Shown here in pieces: positions 1-8,992 of a DNA stretch of 64,000 nt. The DNA is from Emiliania huxleyi CCMP1516 (lineage: Eukaryota > Haptophyta > Isochrysidales > Noelaerhabdaceae): assembly GCF_000372725.1 (NCBI RefSeq), contig NW_005198244.1, forward strand, positions 772,578-836,577, written 5' to 3'. Both the position numbers and the translations under genes were made by a program. How positions within the stretch are numbered: position 1 is the stretch's first letter; every line of letters starts with the position of its first letter. The notes beneath the pieces are model-generated. The model was not told where the DNA came from, made no database searches, and saw only the letters and a program-made list of their open reading frames with translations.

Positions 1-360
1 GCTGCGGGCTGGTCGGCCGAGCTGGCGGAGCGGCCCGAGTTCGAGGCCGTGGTCCGCGCCCTCGAGGCGATGCCGAGGGAGGAGCGGCTGAGGCCGAGGA
101 CGCCCTCCTCCAGCGGGCGGGCGGCGGAGGGGAGGGAGGCGGGCGGCGGCGGGTCGCCGGGCGGCAGCGGGTCGCCGCGGTCGGAGAGGACCAAGTGGGC
201 GGCGGCCAAGGCGGCGGTGGCGACGGGACGGCTCAGGCAAGCGCACTCCAAGGGGAGCCTGGTGAGCTTCAACGAGAGCCAGCTCGAGGCGGGCGCTAGT
301 TCCAGTGGCGGGAGGCTGCGGCGCGTGCAGTCCGAGGGGAGTGCCCTGAGCCGCCTATGA
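1..360 (+). CDS. C-terminal end of an unrecognised protein (5' end outside window)
   Basis: Frame 1 is open from the first base of the window to a TGA at 358-360, so this is the last 119 residues of a gene that starts upstream. The first residues, before the first GTG, continue the frame without a stop. The tail is low complexity: Gly/Ser/Pro-rich, then an Ala/Lys stretch and two similar short motifs (LRQAHSKGSLVSF and LRRVQSEGSALSR) that look like repeated basophilic phosphorylation-type sites. No domain is recognisable. GC content and codon use match the coding genes that follow. The call as a true exon rests on the long open frame and the duplicated motif only. Confidence 0.4.
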   Translation, partial: AAGWSAELAERPEFEAVVRALEAMPREERLRPRTPSSSGRAAEGREAGGGGSPGGSGSPRSERTKWAAAKAAVATGRLRQAHSKGSLVSFNESQLEAGASSSGGRLRRVQSEGSALSRL

Positions 361-479
361 CAGTGGAAGGGCGCGCGCGGAGGAGCCGAGCCCGACGCGA
401 ACGCGGCCAAGGGCGAGGTAGTGGGCGGAGAGTGTGTGGGCGTAGCGTGAGGACATTGAGGAGGGCGGCGGGAAGGGAG

Positions 480-487
480 TATAAAAA
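480..487 (+). promoter_or_regulatory. TATA-box-like site upstream of the ankyrin gene
   Basis: TATAAAAA lies about 84 bases upstream of the ATG at 571, in otherwise very GC-rich DNA. Position and context suit a core promoter; no transcript evidence is available. Confidence 0.35.
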
Positions 488-570
488 GCAGGAAAGAAGA
501 AAAATTACGAGCGTGCAAAAGCTCTGCTCAATCGTGCTGCGTGTCGCCATCCGTGCTCCGTCCAGAGCCC

Positions 571-2063
571 ATGCCGCAGCCCGCCGAGGAGCTCCGTCCA
601 GAGCCCATCCTCGCGGTGCCCACACCCAAGAACGTCCGGGACTCACTCTTTGCCGCCGCCACGCACGGCGACGCGGACCAGCTTCGGCTCTTGATCCAAG
701 CGGGCGCTCTGACTGCCCCACGACCAGTTCGGTATTTGAGCGGCCCCAACGAGCTCTTTACGCGCGAGCCTACACCGTTGCTCCTCGCCATCATGCACAA
801 TAAAAGGAGGTGCGCCGAGCTGCTGGTTGAGGCGACAGCGACAGCGGACCTCGACGCCCGGTGCGGCCCCGATCTCGAGACGGCGCTGCACGTGAGCTGC
901 GCCCGGGGCCACGTTGCCATCACCAAGGCTCTGCTCGATGCAAGTGCGGACCACGCCACCGTTGACGCATATGGACGCTCGCCCCTCCTCATCGCCTGCC
1001 TGGCCGACCAGCCCGAGTGCGCGTCGCTCATGCTCGCGTCGGGCGCGGATGTTGAGCAGCCCATGACTGGCGACAATCCGGGCGCGACGCCGTTGTACGC
1101 CGCCGCGTGCGCCGGCTCGCAGCCCGCGACGGAGGTAAGACTCCGCAGACGCCTGCGCCTCACCCCGCTGACGGCACTCTAGGCTCTTTGAGATGCGCCT
1201 CGCTGCTGTGCGAGGCGGGCGCTCGCGTCAACGCGCGCACGCAGAACGGCGCTTCGCCGATGCTGGTCGCCGCGCAGGACGGGCACCTTCACGTCGCGAT
1301 GCTGCTCTCCTCGTACGGCGCCGAACGCGGGCCAGACTACCTCGACGCCACTGGCATCGTCGTGCGGCCGTCGGAGGCGGAGACGCTCGCACGCGACTCG
1401 GGCAACCGGGAGCTGCACCAGTGGATCGCAGCCTCGTACCGCTACCTCCCGCTGCACCACGTGCGCGTCCTCACGCCGCAGCGCGCCGTCGAGCTGCTGC
1501 GGGCGGGCTGCTCGCCCCACGCCCGCCCGGCCCCGTCCCGTCCCGAGGGGTCCGCCACCCCGCCCGAGGGCTCGCCCGGGGCGGTCTCGCCGTCGGCTCT
1601 GCCACCCTCCGAGGCTAGCTCCGAGGCGGAGGCGTGCCTGTCGCCCGCCGAACTCGCGCGTCAGCACGTGGACGACCCGCGCGTCCCCGCCGCCAAGATC
1701 ATCCTGCGCGCGGCGGAGCCGTGGTCGCCCGACACGCACCACCTCTGGGGCGCGAGGCAGCGCGGGCACGCCGTGCAGCTGTGCTTGGTCGGCTACCAGC
1801 TGGCGGACCTCCTCGCCGCCGCCGCCCCCCAGCAGGCCCAGCAGGGCGCCTTTGTCGACGTGTGGCTCGCGTACGTGATGCCGCTCGCGGTGAGCTGGTC
1901 GAGCTGCCAGGCGTGCGCCCGGCCGCAGCAGGAGCTGCCAAAGAGGAGCCCGCCCCTCAAGCCCTCGCCGGCGCCGCGCAGCGTGTCGCCCCTCAGCCTG
2001 CCCACGCCTCTCGGGCGCGCCGAGGAGGAGGTGGCCGCGGCCTTCCAAGGGCTGGCTTGCTAA
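571..2063 (+). CDS. Ankyrin-repeat protein
   Basis: About 473 residues. I start at the ATG at 571 because the longer frame upstream opens only with GTG. The N-terminal half carries about five ankyrin repeats, with helices such as DSLFAAATHGDADQLRLLI, TALHVSCARGHVAITKALL and SPLLIACLADQPECASLML. The C-terminal half is a Pro/Ser linker followed by a helix-rich tail with PWSPDTHHLWGARQRGHA, a tail type I associate with algal ankyrin proteins. The frame is interrupted near 1122-1192. A GC-AG intron (1122..1192) joins exon 571..1121 to 1193..2063 in phase and leaves a repeat only one residue short. The obvious GTAAGA at 1135 does not preserve the frame with any good acceptor. Likely a cytosolic protein-binding scaffold; its partner is unknown. 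Confidence 0.75.
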
Positions 2064-2274
2064 GCCGCACGCGGCGCGGGCTATCCTGGGAGCTTGAGGA
2101 GGGAGGGAGGGATCAGGGAGGGCGCGGGGACGCAACCCGCAGCAGCCCGACACTCTGGCTGCGGCAGGTGCGAATGGTGCAGTCCTCGTCGTGTCGTCGT
2201 TGCAGTGAGGGGGCGGTACTCGAGTAGCGTGGGGGGCTGGGCGTGTTACGGAGGGGCCTAGTGAGCGGTGAGCG

Positions 2275-2406
2275 GTGAGGGTCGGCCCGCAGACAGATTT
2301 TGTATACCGAGGCGGTGCCCGGTCGCCGGTGCGGCGGTGGCGCGGTGGCAGTGTGCCGAGAGAAATGTAGATCCCTGGGCGAGGGTGGTGGAGAGGGCTG
2401 TCCGTA
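2275..2406. repeat. Dispersed repeat R1, copy 1
   Basis: Shares a block (TTTTGTATACCGAGGCGGTG and, further on, TAGATCCCTGGGCGAGGGTG) with 13433-13550. The middle differs between the copies while both ends are conserved. Just upstream each copy has a short tandem heptamer (GTGAGCG here, GTGATCT in the second). Unclassified short interspersed element; no Pol III boxes recognised. Confidence 0.7.
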
Positions 2407-2594
2407 AGTACCCGAAAATACAACCCCTACTAGACGAGACAGCAAAGAGTGCCCGAGAGGCTCCGATACGGCCGTGTTGGGGCTCGTTCTCGGATTTTTG
2501 TCCATTGCTACTGCTTGCTTTCTTTATCTTTTGCCAAAAAGAATTTTAGTAAAAAGAAATCAAACCTGCGCGCGTCCGTCCCCCCCTCCACTCT

Positions 2595-2748
2595 TTGGTT
2601 GGTGCTGAGCAGCCGAGGACGACGCAGGGAGCGGCCTTTGGTGGTGCTGAGCAGCCGAGGACGACGCAGAGCGGCCTTTGGTGGTGCTGAGCAGCCGAGG
2701 ACGATGCAGAGCGGCCTTTGGTGGTGCTGAGCAGCCGAGGACGATGCG
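2595..2748 (+). repeat. 40-bp tandem minisatellite at the 5' end of the monooxygenase gene
   Basis: Units of exactly 40 bp begin at 2631, 2671 and 2711, with a partial, slightly diverged unit before them. Each unit contains GTGCTGAGCAGCCGAGGACG. The ATG of the next gene (2744) sits inside the last partial unit, so the array forms its leader or promoter. Confidence 0.9.
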
Positions 2749-4309
2749 CCGCTCTTCGACGGCCGCTCTGCGGTCTCCCACCGTCGCCATCCTTGGCGCC
2801 GGCATCACAGGCCTCACGGCCGCCGCATTTCTCCGCAAGCAAGGCATAGAGGACTTCACCGTCTTCGAGGAGAATGGCGATGGCGTCGGCGGCACCTGGC
2901 GAGACCATGACTACCCAGGAGCCGGGACAGACACCGAGGTCCCGTCGTACCTGCCAACCTTTCTCCCACGCCCCAACTTCCACTCGCAGTTTGCACGGCG
3001 AGACGAGATCCTATCCTACTGTGAGATGGTGGCAGCAGAGTACGTCGGGCTCGAGAAGTTCCGATTCGGCTGCCGAGTCATCGCCCTCCGCTTCGGCGGC
3101 GACGAGTGGACCCTCGACACGAGCCAGGGCCGATTCCACGCAGTTTTCATCATCTTCTGCACAGCCTCCATCTCGGCCAAGTTTGTGAGGCGCCCGAACG
3201 GCATCGCCAACGAGGCGAGCTTTGGCGGCGTGATCCGCCACTCGTCGGAGTGCGGCAGCGACCTGGCCGAGTACAAAGGCAAGCGTATCCTCATCGTCGG
3301 CTGCGGCGCGACGGCGGTTCAGCTCGCACCCACCGTCGCGCCCGTCGCCCGCTCCGTCACCGTGCTGCGGCGGACGATGCCGTACATGACGGTGCGTTCA
3401 AAGGTGGCTCTGCCGCAGCGAGCCTGGCTCTACACGCTCTGGCGGTGGGTGTACGAGCTGCGGAACGACTTCATCACCCTGCTCGACGGCGCTCGGTGCA
3501 TCGAGTTCGTGCTGCGGTGGTGGGTGTGGCTTCGGGACTACATGCTCCGCGCGCCTCTCCCTGCCGCGTGCCAGCCCAGCCCGGGGCAGCCGGTGCAGTG
3601 CACGCGGCGCGCGTTCGACTACCTTGGCTTCCGGTCTGCGGTGATCGATGGCCGCATCTCGGTGGTCGACGGCCAGGCCGACCCGCTGCGCGCCTACACG
3701 CCCGACGGCGTCGTCCTCGCCTCTGGCCGTGAACTGCGCGCGGACCTCGTCGTGCTGGCGACCGGCTACGAGATCGGCAAGGTCGACATCTCCTTCTATG
3801 TGGAGGGTGCACTTCGCGATCAGGCCGAGGCGTCGCGCTTCCCCAACTTCTTCTACCCGCTCGCGGGCGCGCCGCTCTTCACCATCCCGCCCCGCGTCTG
3901 CGAGGACAACATGCTGTACTTTGTGCGCGTCCTCCGCTCTTACTCCGCTCATCCCGTCCTCTTCTTCCCGCCCGAGGACCAGCCGAGCTTTCGGAAGGAC
4001 TACAGCATCCTCTTCAGCCCGCACTGCTCGTCGCGGCGCTACCTCCTCCACGACCGCAAAGATGCGCCGCGCTACCGGACCGACGACCTCCAGGTGCAGG
4101 GCATCCCCGTCCCGCGCGCCTTCGCGCGCTGGGTCCTCTGGTGGCAGCGCCCGCGGGAGTGGCGCCCGAAGGGCGCAGGCGAGGAGGAGGGCGACGCGGC
4201 AATCACCGCGGGGCCTTCTTCGAACGCCGCCATGCAGTGCTTGGCGATGTGCGACGGCTTCTGGAACCGCTGCAGCGGCGTCTCTTGGCGGCAGATGGAA
4301 ATGGTCTGA
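2744..4309 (+). CDS. Flavin-containing monooxygenase / Baeyer-Villiger type
   Basis: Single exon, 521 residues. The FAD Rossmann motif GAGITG is near residue 18, followed by GGTWRDHDYPGAGTD, the GGTW...YPG pattern of the Baeyer-Villiger/FMO class. FGGVIRHSSECG fits the FxGxxxH fingerprint of this class, though without the usual final Trp. A second, NADPH-binding motif VGCGATAVQLAP is near residue 184, and LVVLATGYEIG matches the ATGY motif. It should use NADPH and O2 to oxygenate a ketone, amine or sulfide; the substrate is not deducible. The ATG is chosen because the upstream frame runs through the minisatellite and opens with GTG. No convincing signal peptide or C-terminal membrane anchor is seen. 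Confidence 0.85.
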   Translation: MRRSSTAALRSPTVAILGAGITGLTAAAFLRKQGIEDFTVFEENGDGVGGTWRDHDYPGAGTDTEVPSYLPTFLPRPNFHSQFARRDEILSYCEMVAAEYVGLEKFRFGCRVIALRFGGDEWTLDTSQGRFHAVFIIFCTASISAKFVRRPNGIANEASFGGVIRHSSECGSDLAEYKGKRILIVGCGATAVQLAPTVAPVARSVTVLRRTMPYMTVRSKVALPQRAWLYTLWRWVYELRNDFITLLDGARCIEFVLRWWVWLRDYMLRAPLPAACQPSPGQPVQCTRRAFDYLGFRSAVIDGRISVVDGQADPLRAYTPDGVVLASGRELRADLVVLATGYEIGKVDISFYVEGALRDQAEASRFPNFFYPLAGAPLFTIPPRVCEDNMLYFVRVLRSYSAHPVLFFPPEDQPSFRKDYSILFSPHCSSRRYLLHDRKDAPRYRTDDLQVQGIPVPRAFARWVLWWQRPREWRPKGAGEEEGDAAITAGPSSNAAMQCLAMCDGFWNRCSGVSWRQMEMV

Positions 4310-4836
4310 GCACTGAGCTGTGCGTCGCCGCTCTACTTGTACGTTCACTCCTGTACGCTCTACACTACTTTATGCGCTCTGCTTCTCCTCTCTCGCCTCT
4401 AAAGGCTCGTACTCGTAGTGTGTACTTTTTGGTCCCGGTGTTAGGACAATCGTACTGTGGTACTTTCGTGGTCCCGGTGTTACGTTAAGAGGGAGACCAG
4501 CGCTCCAGCGGAGAGCACAGAGCAGAGACGAGAGAGCGGCGTCGGGGCCTTTTCTCGTTTTTTGACGGAATTATTCTGTGTTATCTGACTCTCACACACC
4601 GGGGGCGCGCGCGGGCGCGCGCCGGCGCGGGGGGGTCGACACCACGAACCTGCCAACCTCACCACATGACTGCTCATGAGACTCACCGCGCGTCGGCGCG
4701 GGAGACTAGCGTTCTCCAAGAAAAAAAAACGGTGCTCGATAGACCCCACCCGCAGCGCACCCAGCCCACGTGCTTCGACAGCGTCCGGAGAGGTCCCCGT
4801 GTGTTCACAATCGGCCAACCCCATCTCTCAAGCAGC
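4310..4836. other. Intergenic region between convergent genes
   Basis: No coding signal. It contains a duplicated 13-bp phrase (GGTCCCGGTGTTA) near 4431 and 4471, an alternating CG run near 4609-4630 and a T-rich stretch near 4552. It holds the 3' ends of the flanking convergent genes. Confidence 0.5.
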
Positions 4837-7504
4837 TCACAGCTCACCCTTCAAACACCTGGCACGCCACTTCCGCACCACCTCCGGCGCACCGCTCAGA
4901 GACGCCTCGTCTTCCCACGTCGCGTCACTGATCGGCCAGCCCTTCCACTTGACGAGGAACTGCGTCCGCCGCGCCTCGCATCGCTCCTCGAGGATGCTCT
5001 CCACCTCGTAGTCCACCTCCTCGAAGGCGGCTACCCTGCACCGCCCGCGGTGACGGAACTCCTTGACGCAACCTTCCGTGCGCCTGCACCCGCCCACCCA
5101 CGCCACGGCGACTACGGCTTCGGCCGCGGGCGGTGCGGGCCTCCTCTTCCGTTTGGCAGCCGCCCCCTCTGCTTCCTGCTCCGCCTTTGCGGCCGCCCGC
5201 GCCTCAGCGGACGCACGCGAAGGCCGGCGCGCCGGCGCTGCAGCGGAGGCCGACGCCTCGGCGGGCGAGTCGGGCGGCGGCTCATCCCTGGACCCCTCCT
5301 TCTCCTCCTTCCCCTCCTCCTCCTCCTCCTCCTCCTGCGCCGGCGGCCGCCGCCGCGAGCGCGACTGCTCGAGCCGCCAAACCTCCAGCTTGGCGGCGTC
5401 GTAGTACGTGCGCGCCCGCCCTCGCCCGCCAGCGCCTACAGCCGAGGGTCGGCCGAGGTGCGGCCGAAGTGTAGCCGAGGAGCAGCCGGCCCTCCCCCGC
5501 CGCTGCCTGCCACGCTGCGGCACGCCTCCGGATGGCGCTCGGAGAAGGAGAGGATCGCAGACGCGTCCTTGAGCGAGCTGAGGCGCCTCCGCGCCTCGCC
5601 GTTGCCGACGAAGCCAGGGGGCGCCTCGTCACGCTTCAGCTGCGGCAGCGGCGCCTCCTCCGCTGCCTCCTCCTCCTCCCCCTCCTCCCCCTCCTCCCCC
5701 TCCTCCCCCTCCTCCCCCTCTCCGCCCCCCTCCTCCCGCTCCCCGCCGCCAATGTGCCTGCCGCCCGCCGCCTGCAAGTGCCGCGCGTACGCCACCGCCG
5801 CCTCGACAGCGGTTCCAAAGTAGCCGAGGTGCGGACCTGCTCCAAGAGGGGAGGAGCGGTCACAGCGAGAAAAGTTCACGCTGCAGCCGACGCCGCACAA
5901 CGCCGCGCGAGAGGCGCGCCTGGCAAGCCGTCGACCATCGGCGCGACGGCGCGGAACGGCTTGGCCAGCCTCGCCTAGAGAGCGGTGCCGCGCCTCGTCT
6001 TCCCCTGGTCGCGCGTCGACTCGCCTCGACAGCGCCGCCACGCCACGTACGCCACCCCCTCGTAGCCGGTCGAGTTGCGCTCGTTCCAGTGGAGAATGAC
6101 TCCGTCCGAGAAGCGGACGCGGGCCTCGGCTCGGCCGCCGGCGTCGCGTCCAGCAGCAGCCGCGCGAGGCGGAGGGGGCGGAGAGCTCGCCCCCGCCGCC
6201 GGCTCCGCTGCCGTGCCCCCGCTCGCCCTCGCCCTGGCGTCGGACGGCTCCTCTCCAGCCCTCGCCGGCTCGCCGGCCCTCGCCGGCTCGCCGGCGTTGC
6301 TGGGCGGGCTCGGGTCGACAAAGTCCGCGTACGCAACCGCAGCCTCGAGCGCGCTGCCTGAGGGGCGAGCAGCCGGGCGGACGGCTCAGCCCTCCGACTC
6401 AACCACTTCGGAGAGCCGCCCTCTCTCTTCTCTTCTCTCTTTGCGGCTGCCGAAAGAGCCGAGGCAGATCTTGCGCCCGTCTCCCTGGCGCGGAGAGAAG
6501 GCGCTGAAGGGCTTGCCTTGCTGCCCCTCCGCCCAGCGGTACACTCCCAGGTACCCGGTGCTCGACCTGCGGCTGAGGCGCAAGAGCCGCCCCCGCCACT
6601 CCCGCTGCACGTCGCCTGCAGTGACAGCATCTCACGGTCCGCGCATTCGCCGGCCACGCTCTCCCGCCCCCGGACCGCTCCCGCTGCCAAGTCCCGACGA
6701 AGCCTCGAGCTCGGCGCAGTGCCGCGCGTACGTCACCGCCGCCTCGACGGCGGTCCCGAAGTAGCCGAGCGTCTTCCTACGGGCACGTGCCACGCGCCGT
6801 GGGAGCGTGTCGCGGGCGCGGCGAGGGAGTCCATGTCTCCGCCTCCCCCCGTCGGACGGCCCCTGCGCCTTGAACGAGACGCGGCCGTTAACGCAATGCC
6901 TCACCACGCCCTCGTACCCGGTCGCGGACCGCGAGGAGAGGCGCAGGTCGAGTCCACCCTCGCGCGGCACCACCGGCGCAGCGTAGTACGGCGCAGAGGG
7001 CCCTAGCTCCCGCCTCGTGACCCGCCTCAGACCTCCACGCCGCGCGAGCCGTCGCATCGCGGGGAGCGTGACCCGGTGCTGCGCGCTCAGCCGCGCACGG
7101 CTCGTCCGCAGCGCACGTCGCGCGGCGGAGAAGGGCTGCTGCGACGGCGGGAGAGCCTTCGCCGACGAAGTCGCCGCGCCCGCCGCGCCCCTCAGCGGAG
7201 GCTCATCGCGCACGCGCACGGCCTGGGCGTCCACGCGCCGAAACTTCTTGCGGAAGAGCTGCGGTTCAAGAGCGGATGTCTCACTCACCTCAGTGTAGTC
7301 GCGCTTGGGTAGGTTTTGAACCCGCGACGACTTGCGCACAGATTCCGGCGGTGGCCTTGGCGGTGGCCTCGAGCGCTCAACCCGTGGCTTGACCTTTCGC
7401 ACCGCCGCGGCTGCGTCCGGGAGGCCGAGATCAGCGAGCGCTCGCTGGTTCGCCTGGATGTTGTCAAGCCTCTGGAGTTCGTAGGCGCTCAGCGCGCTGG
7501 ACAT
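4837..7504 (-). CDS. Triple AP2-domain plus chromodomain chromatin protein
   Basis: Seven exons join in phase to 742 residues: 7504-6843, 6776-6655, 6615-6451, 6357-6044, 5974-5929, 5836-5516, 5435-4837. All six introns are GC-AG. The N-terminus has the motif YELQRLDNIQANQRALADLG and then RKSSRVQNLPKRDYTE, a pair I associate with chromatin-linked plant and algal proteins. Three AP2-type domains follow (about 185-243, 268-330, 402-463), each with TGYxGV and, at the other end, LGYFGTAVEAAVAYAR or a variant. After the third comes an acidic Glu/Gly tract. The last 60 residues are a chromodomain (YEVESILEER, FLVKWKGWP, ATWED). Likely a nuclear DNA-binding protein that reads methylated histone tails. 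Without the introns each AP2 domain is split between frames. Confidence 0.85.
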
Positions 7505-7816
7505 CCTGCCCCGAGGCGAGTCCGAGTCGTGTCGGCGCGCTGATTTCTTTTTTCAAAACTTTTGGCCTTTGCCCGTGGTTGAAATGCACGTCAAGGTGCT
7601 AAAAAATCGTCCTCTTGGCAAAAATCGACGCTTTTCAAAGAATCTTGATCCATATTGCACGGGACATGGCACTAGCACAGGTACACCAAAGAAGAAAACC
7701 GACACTACGCATGAACTTGCGCTCCACAAGGGCGCAGGGCACGCCGACGCGCAACAGCGGTCAGCGCACGGCCTACTAGACTACGACGATTCTACGAACA
7801 CCGCCCGCTGCCGTTC

Positions 7817-8737
7817 CTAGGCCGCCTCCGCGGCGCGGTAGAAGGGGCGGTCGCCGTCGATGGTGATGCGCTGCAGCTTTCGGTGCGAAGGCCAGTAGTC
7901 GTTCACCGGCCGGTGCTGCGTCAGCCGGTTGTCCCAGATGGCGACCGAGTGGGGGCGCCAACGGAAGCGGCAGCGGAAGCGCGGCTGCTCCATGTGCTCC
8001 TGCAGGAAGCCGAGAAGCTCCGCCGACTCGCCCTCGCCGAGCCCCAAGATGCGCGTGGTGAAGAGCCCGTTGACGAAGAGGCTCTGCCGGCCGCTCTCTG
8101 GGTGGGTCCGCACGACTGGGTGCGTCACCGGCGGGTTATCGGCCAGGGCTTGCGCCAGCCGCTGGCGCCCGCCCGGCTGCGACAGGCTCTCCTTGAAGCC
8201 GTGCTCGAACGAGTGCTCCGCCTCGAGCCCCGCAAGCCGCCGCCGCAGGCTCGGCTCGAGCGCCTCGAACGCCGCCGACATCGAGAGGAACTCGGTGTCG
8301 CCGCGCCCGCCGTCGGGAATGACGATGCCGTGCAGGATCGACCCGAGTGGCGGTCGCGGTCGGAACGTCATGTCGGTGTGCCACTTTTCGATCAGCGACG
8401 GCCGCTCGCGGTCATTCTCCAGGATCGTGATCTCTGGGAAGCCCTCGACGGTGGCGTATGCGGGGTGCGTCTGCACGCCTCCAAAGAGCTGGGCGAGCGC
8501 GCGGTGCGCTGCCGGATCGAAGGACGCCTGATCGCGGAAGAAGATCACCTCGTACTGAAGGAGCGCCTCGCGGACCGCCGCAAACTCGGTGGCACCGATG
8601 TGAGAGAGGTCGGCGCCCTCAATTTCGGCTCCCAGGGCGTGGGCGACCGGAGTGACGCGCCAGCCGAGCGCGTGGGCGGACGGTGGCTTGAGCGCCGGCG
8701 TGGATAGACGGCGGCTGACACCTCGCAGCGCCCTCAT
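7817..8737 (-). CDS. TauD/TfdA-family Fe(II)/2-oxoglutarate dioxygenase
   Basis: Single exon, 306 residues, from the ATG at 8737 (a longer frame exists, but its start overlaps the shared 19-bp element). The iron ligands are visible: WHTDMTF supplies His and Asp, and TQHRPVNDYW supplies the distal His. HRKLQRITI gives the Arg that binds 2-oxoglutarate, and VIFFRDQ matches the family. The first 25 residues are Arg/Ser/Ala-rich without acidic residues and may be an organelle-targeting peptide. The family hydroxylates sulfonates such as taurine, aryloxyacids or other carboxylates; the substrate cannot be told. It is divergently transcribed from the GATase-ALDH gene with 255 bp between the two start codons. 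Confidence 0.88.
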   Translation of the reverse strand: MRALRGVSRRLSTPALKPPSAHALGWRVTPVAHALGAEIEGADLSHIGATEFAAVREALLQYEVIFFRDQASFDPAAHRALAQLFGGVQTHPAYATVEGFPEITILENDRERPSLIEKWHTDMTFRPRPPLGSILHGIVIPDGGRGDTEFLSMSAAFEALEPSLRRRLAGLEAEHSFEHGFKESLSQPGGRQRLAQALADNPPVTHPVVRTHPESGRQSLFVNGLFTTRILGLGEGESAELLGFLQEHMEQPRFRCRFRWRPHSVAIWDNRLTQHRPVNDYWPSHRKLQRITIDGDRPFYRAAEAA

Positions 8738-8752
8738 CGTCGGCAGGGAGGA

Positions 8753-8771
8753 GGTGGCGCTCGCCAAATGC
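8753..8771 (-). promoter_or_regulatory. Shared 19-bp element, copy proximal to the dioxygenase gene
   Basis: Reads GCATTTGGCGAGCGCCACC on the minus strand, ending 15 bp before the dioxygenase ATG. It is a perfect inverted copy of 8930-8948, so both genes see the same sequence in the same orientation just upstream of their start. Candidate common promoter or operator. Confidence 0.55.
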
Positions 8772-8929
8772 AGCGGGGGGGCGCTACGACCTTCGCTGGG
8801 GGAACGGACGTTTTCGGTTGCCAATGAACCATGGGCGGGGCGCTTGTAGATGCATCTGAAAAGCGAGAATCTGAGATTCCCCGCATCCGAGAATCTAATT
8901 AAGAATCTGTAACAGAATTCCAAACGTCC

Positions 8930-8948
8930 GCATTTGGCGAGCGCCACC
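8930..8948 (+). promoter_or_regulatory. Shared 19-bp element, copy proximal to the GATase-ALDH gene
   Basis: GCATTTGGCGAGCGCCACC, ending 44 bp before the ATG at 8993. Between the two copies, around 8858-8908, GAATCT occurs several times in both orientations in a locally AT-rich patch, which could be the core of the divergent promoter. Confidence 0.55.
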
Positions 8949-8992
8949 CGTCCCCCCCCCTGTTCTCCGTTCGATATCTGCCGACGCGGCCA

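Noticed and set aside
1135-1182. GT-AG intron in the ankyrin gene
   Set aside because: The donor GTAAGA looks good, but joining to the acceptor at 1182 puts the second half out of frame; the GC-AG choice 1122-1192 keeps it.
2595-2748. CRISPR array
   Set aside because: Units are directly adjacent with no spacers; an ordinary minisatellite in a eukaryotic genome.
7271-7300. 30-nt GT-AG intron in the first AP2-chromodomain exon
   Set aside because: A GTGAGT and a CAG are present 30 bases apart, but the segment is in frame without stops and would be shorter than any other intron here; left as coding.
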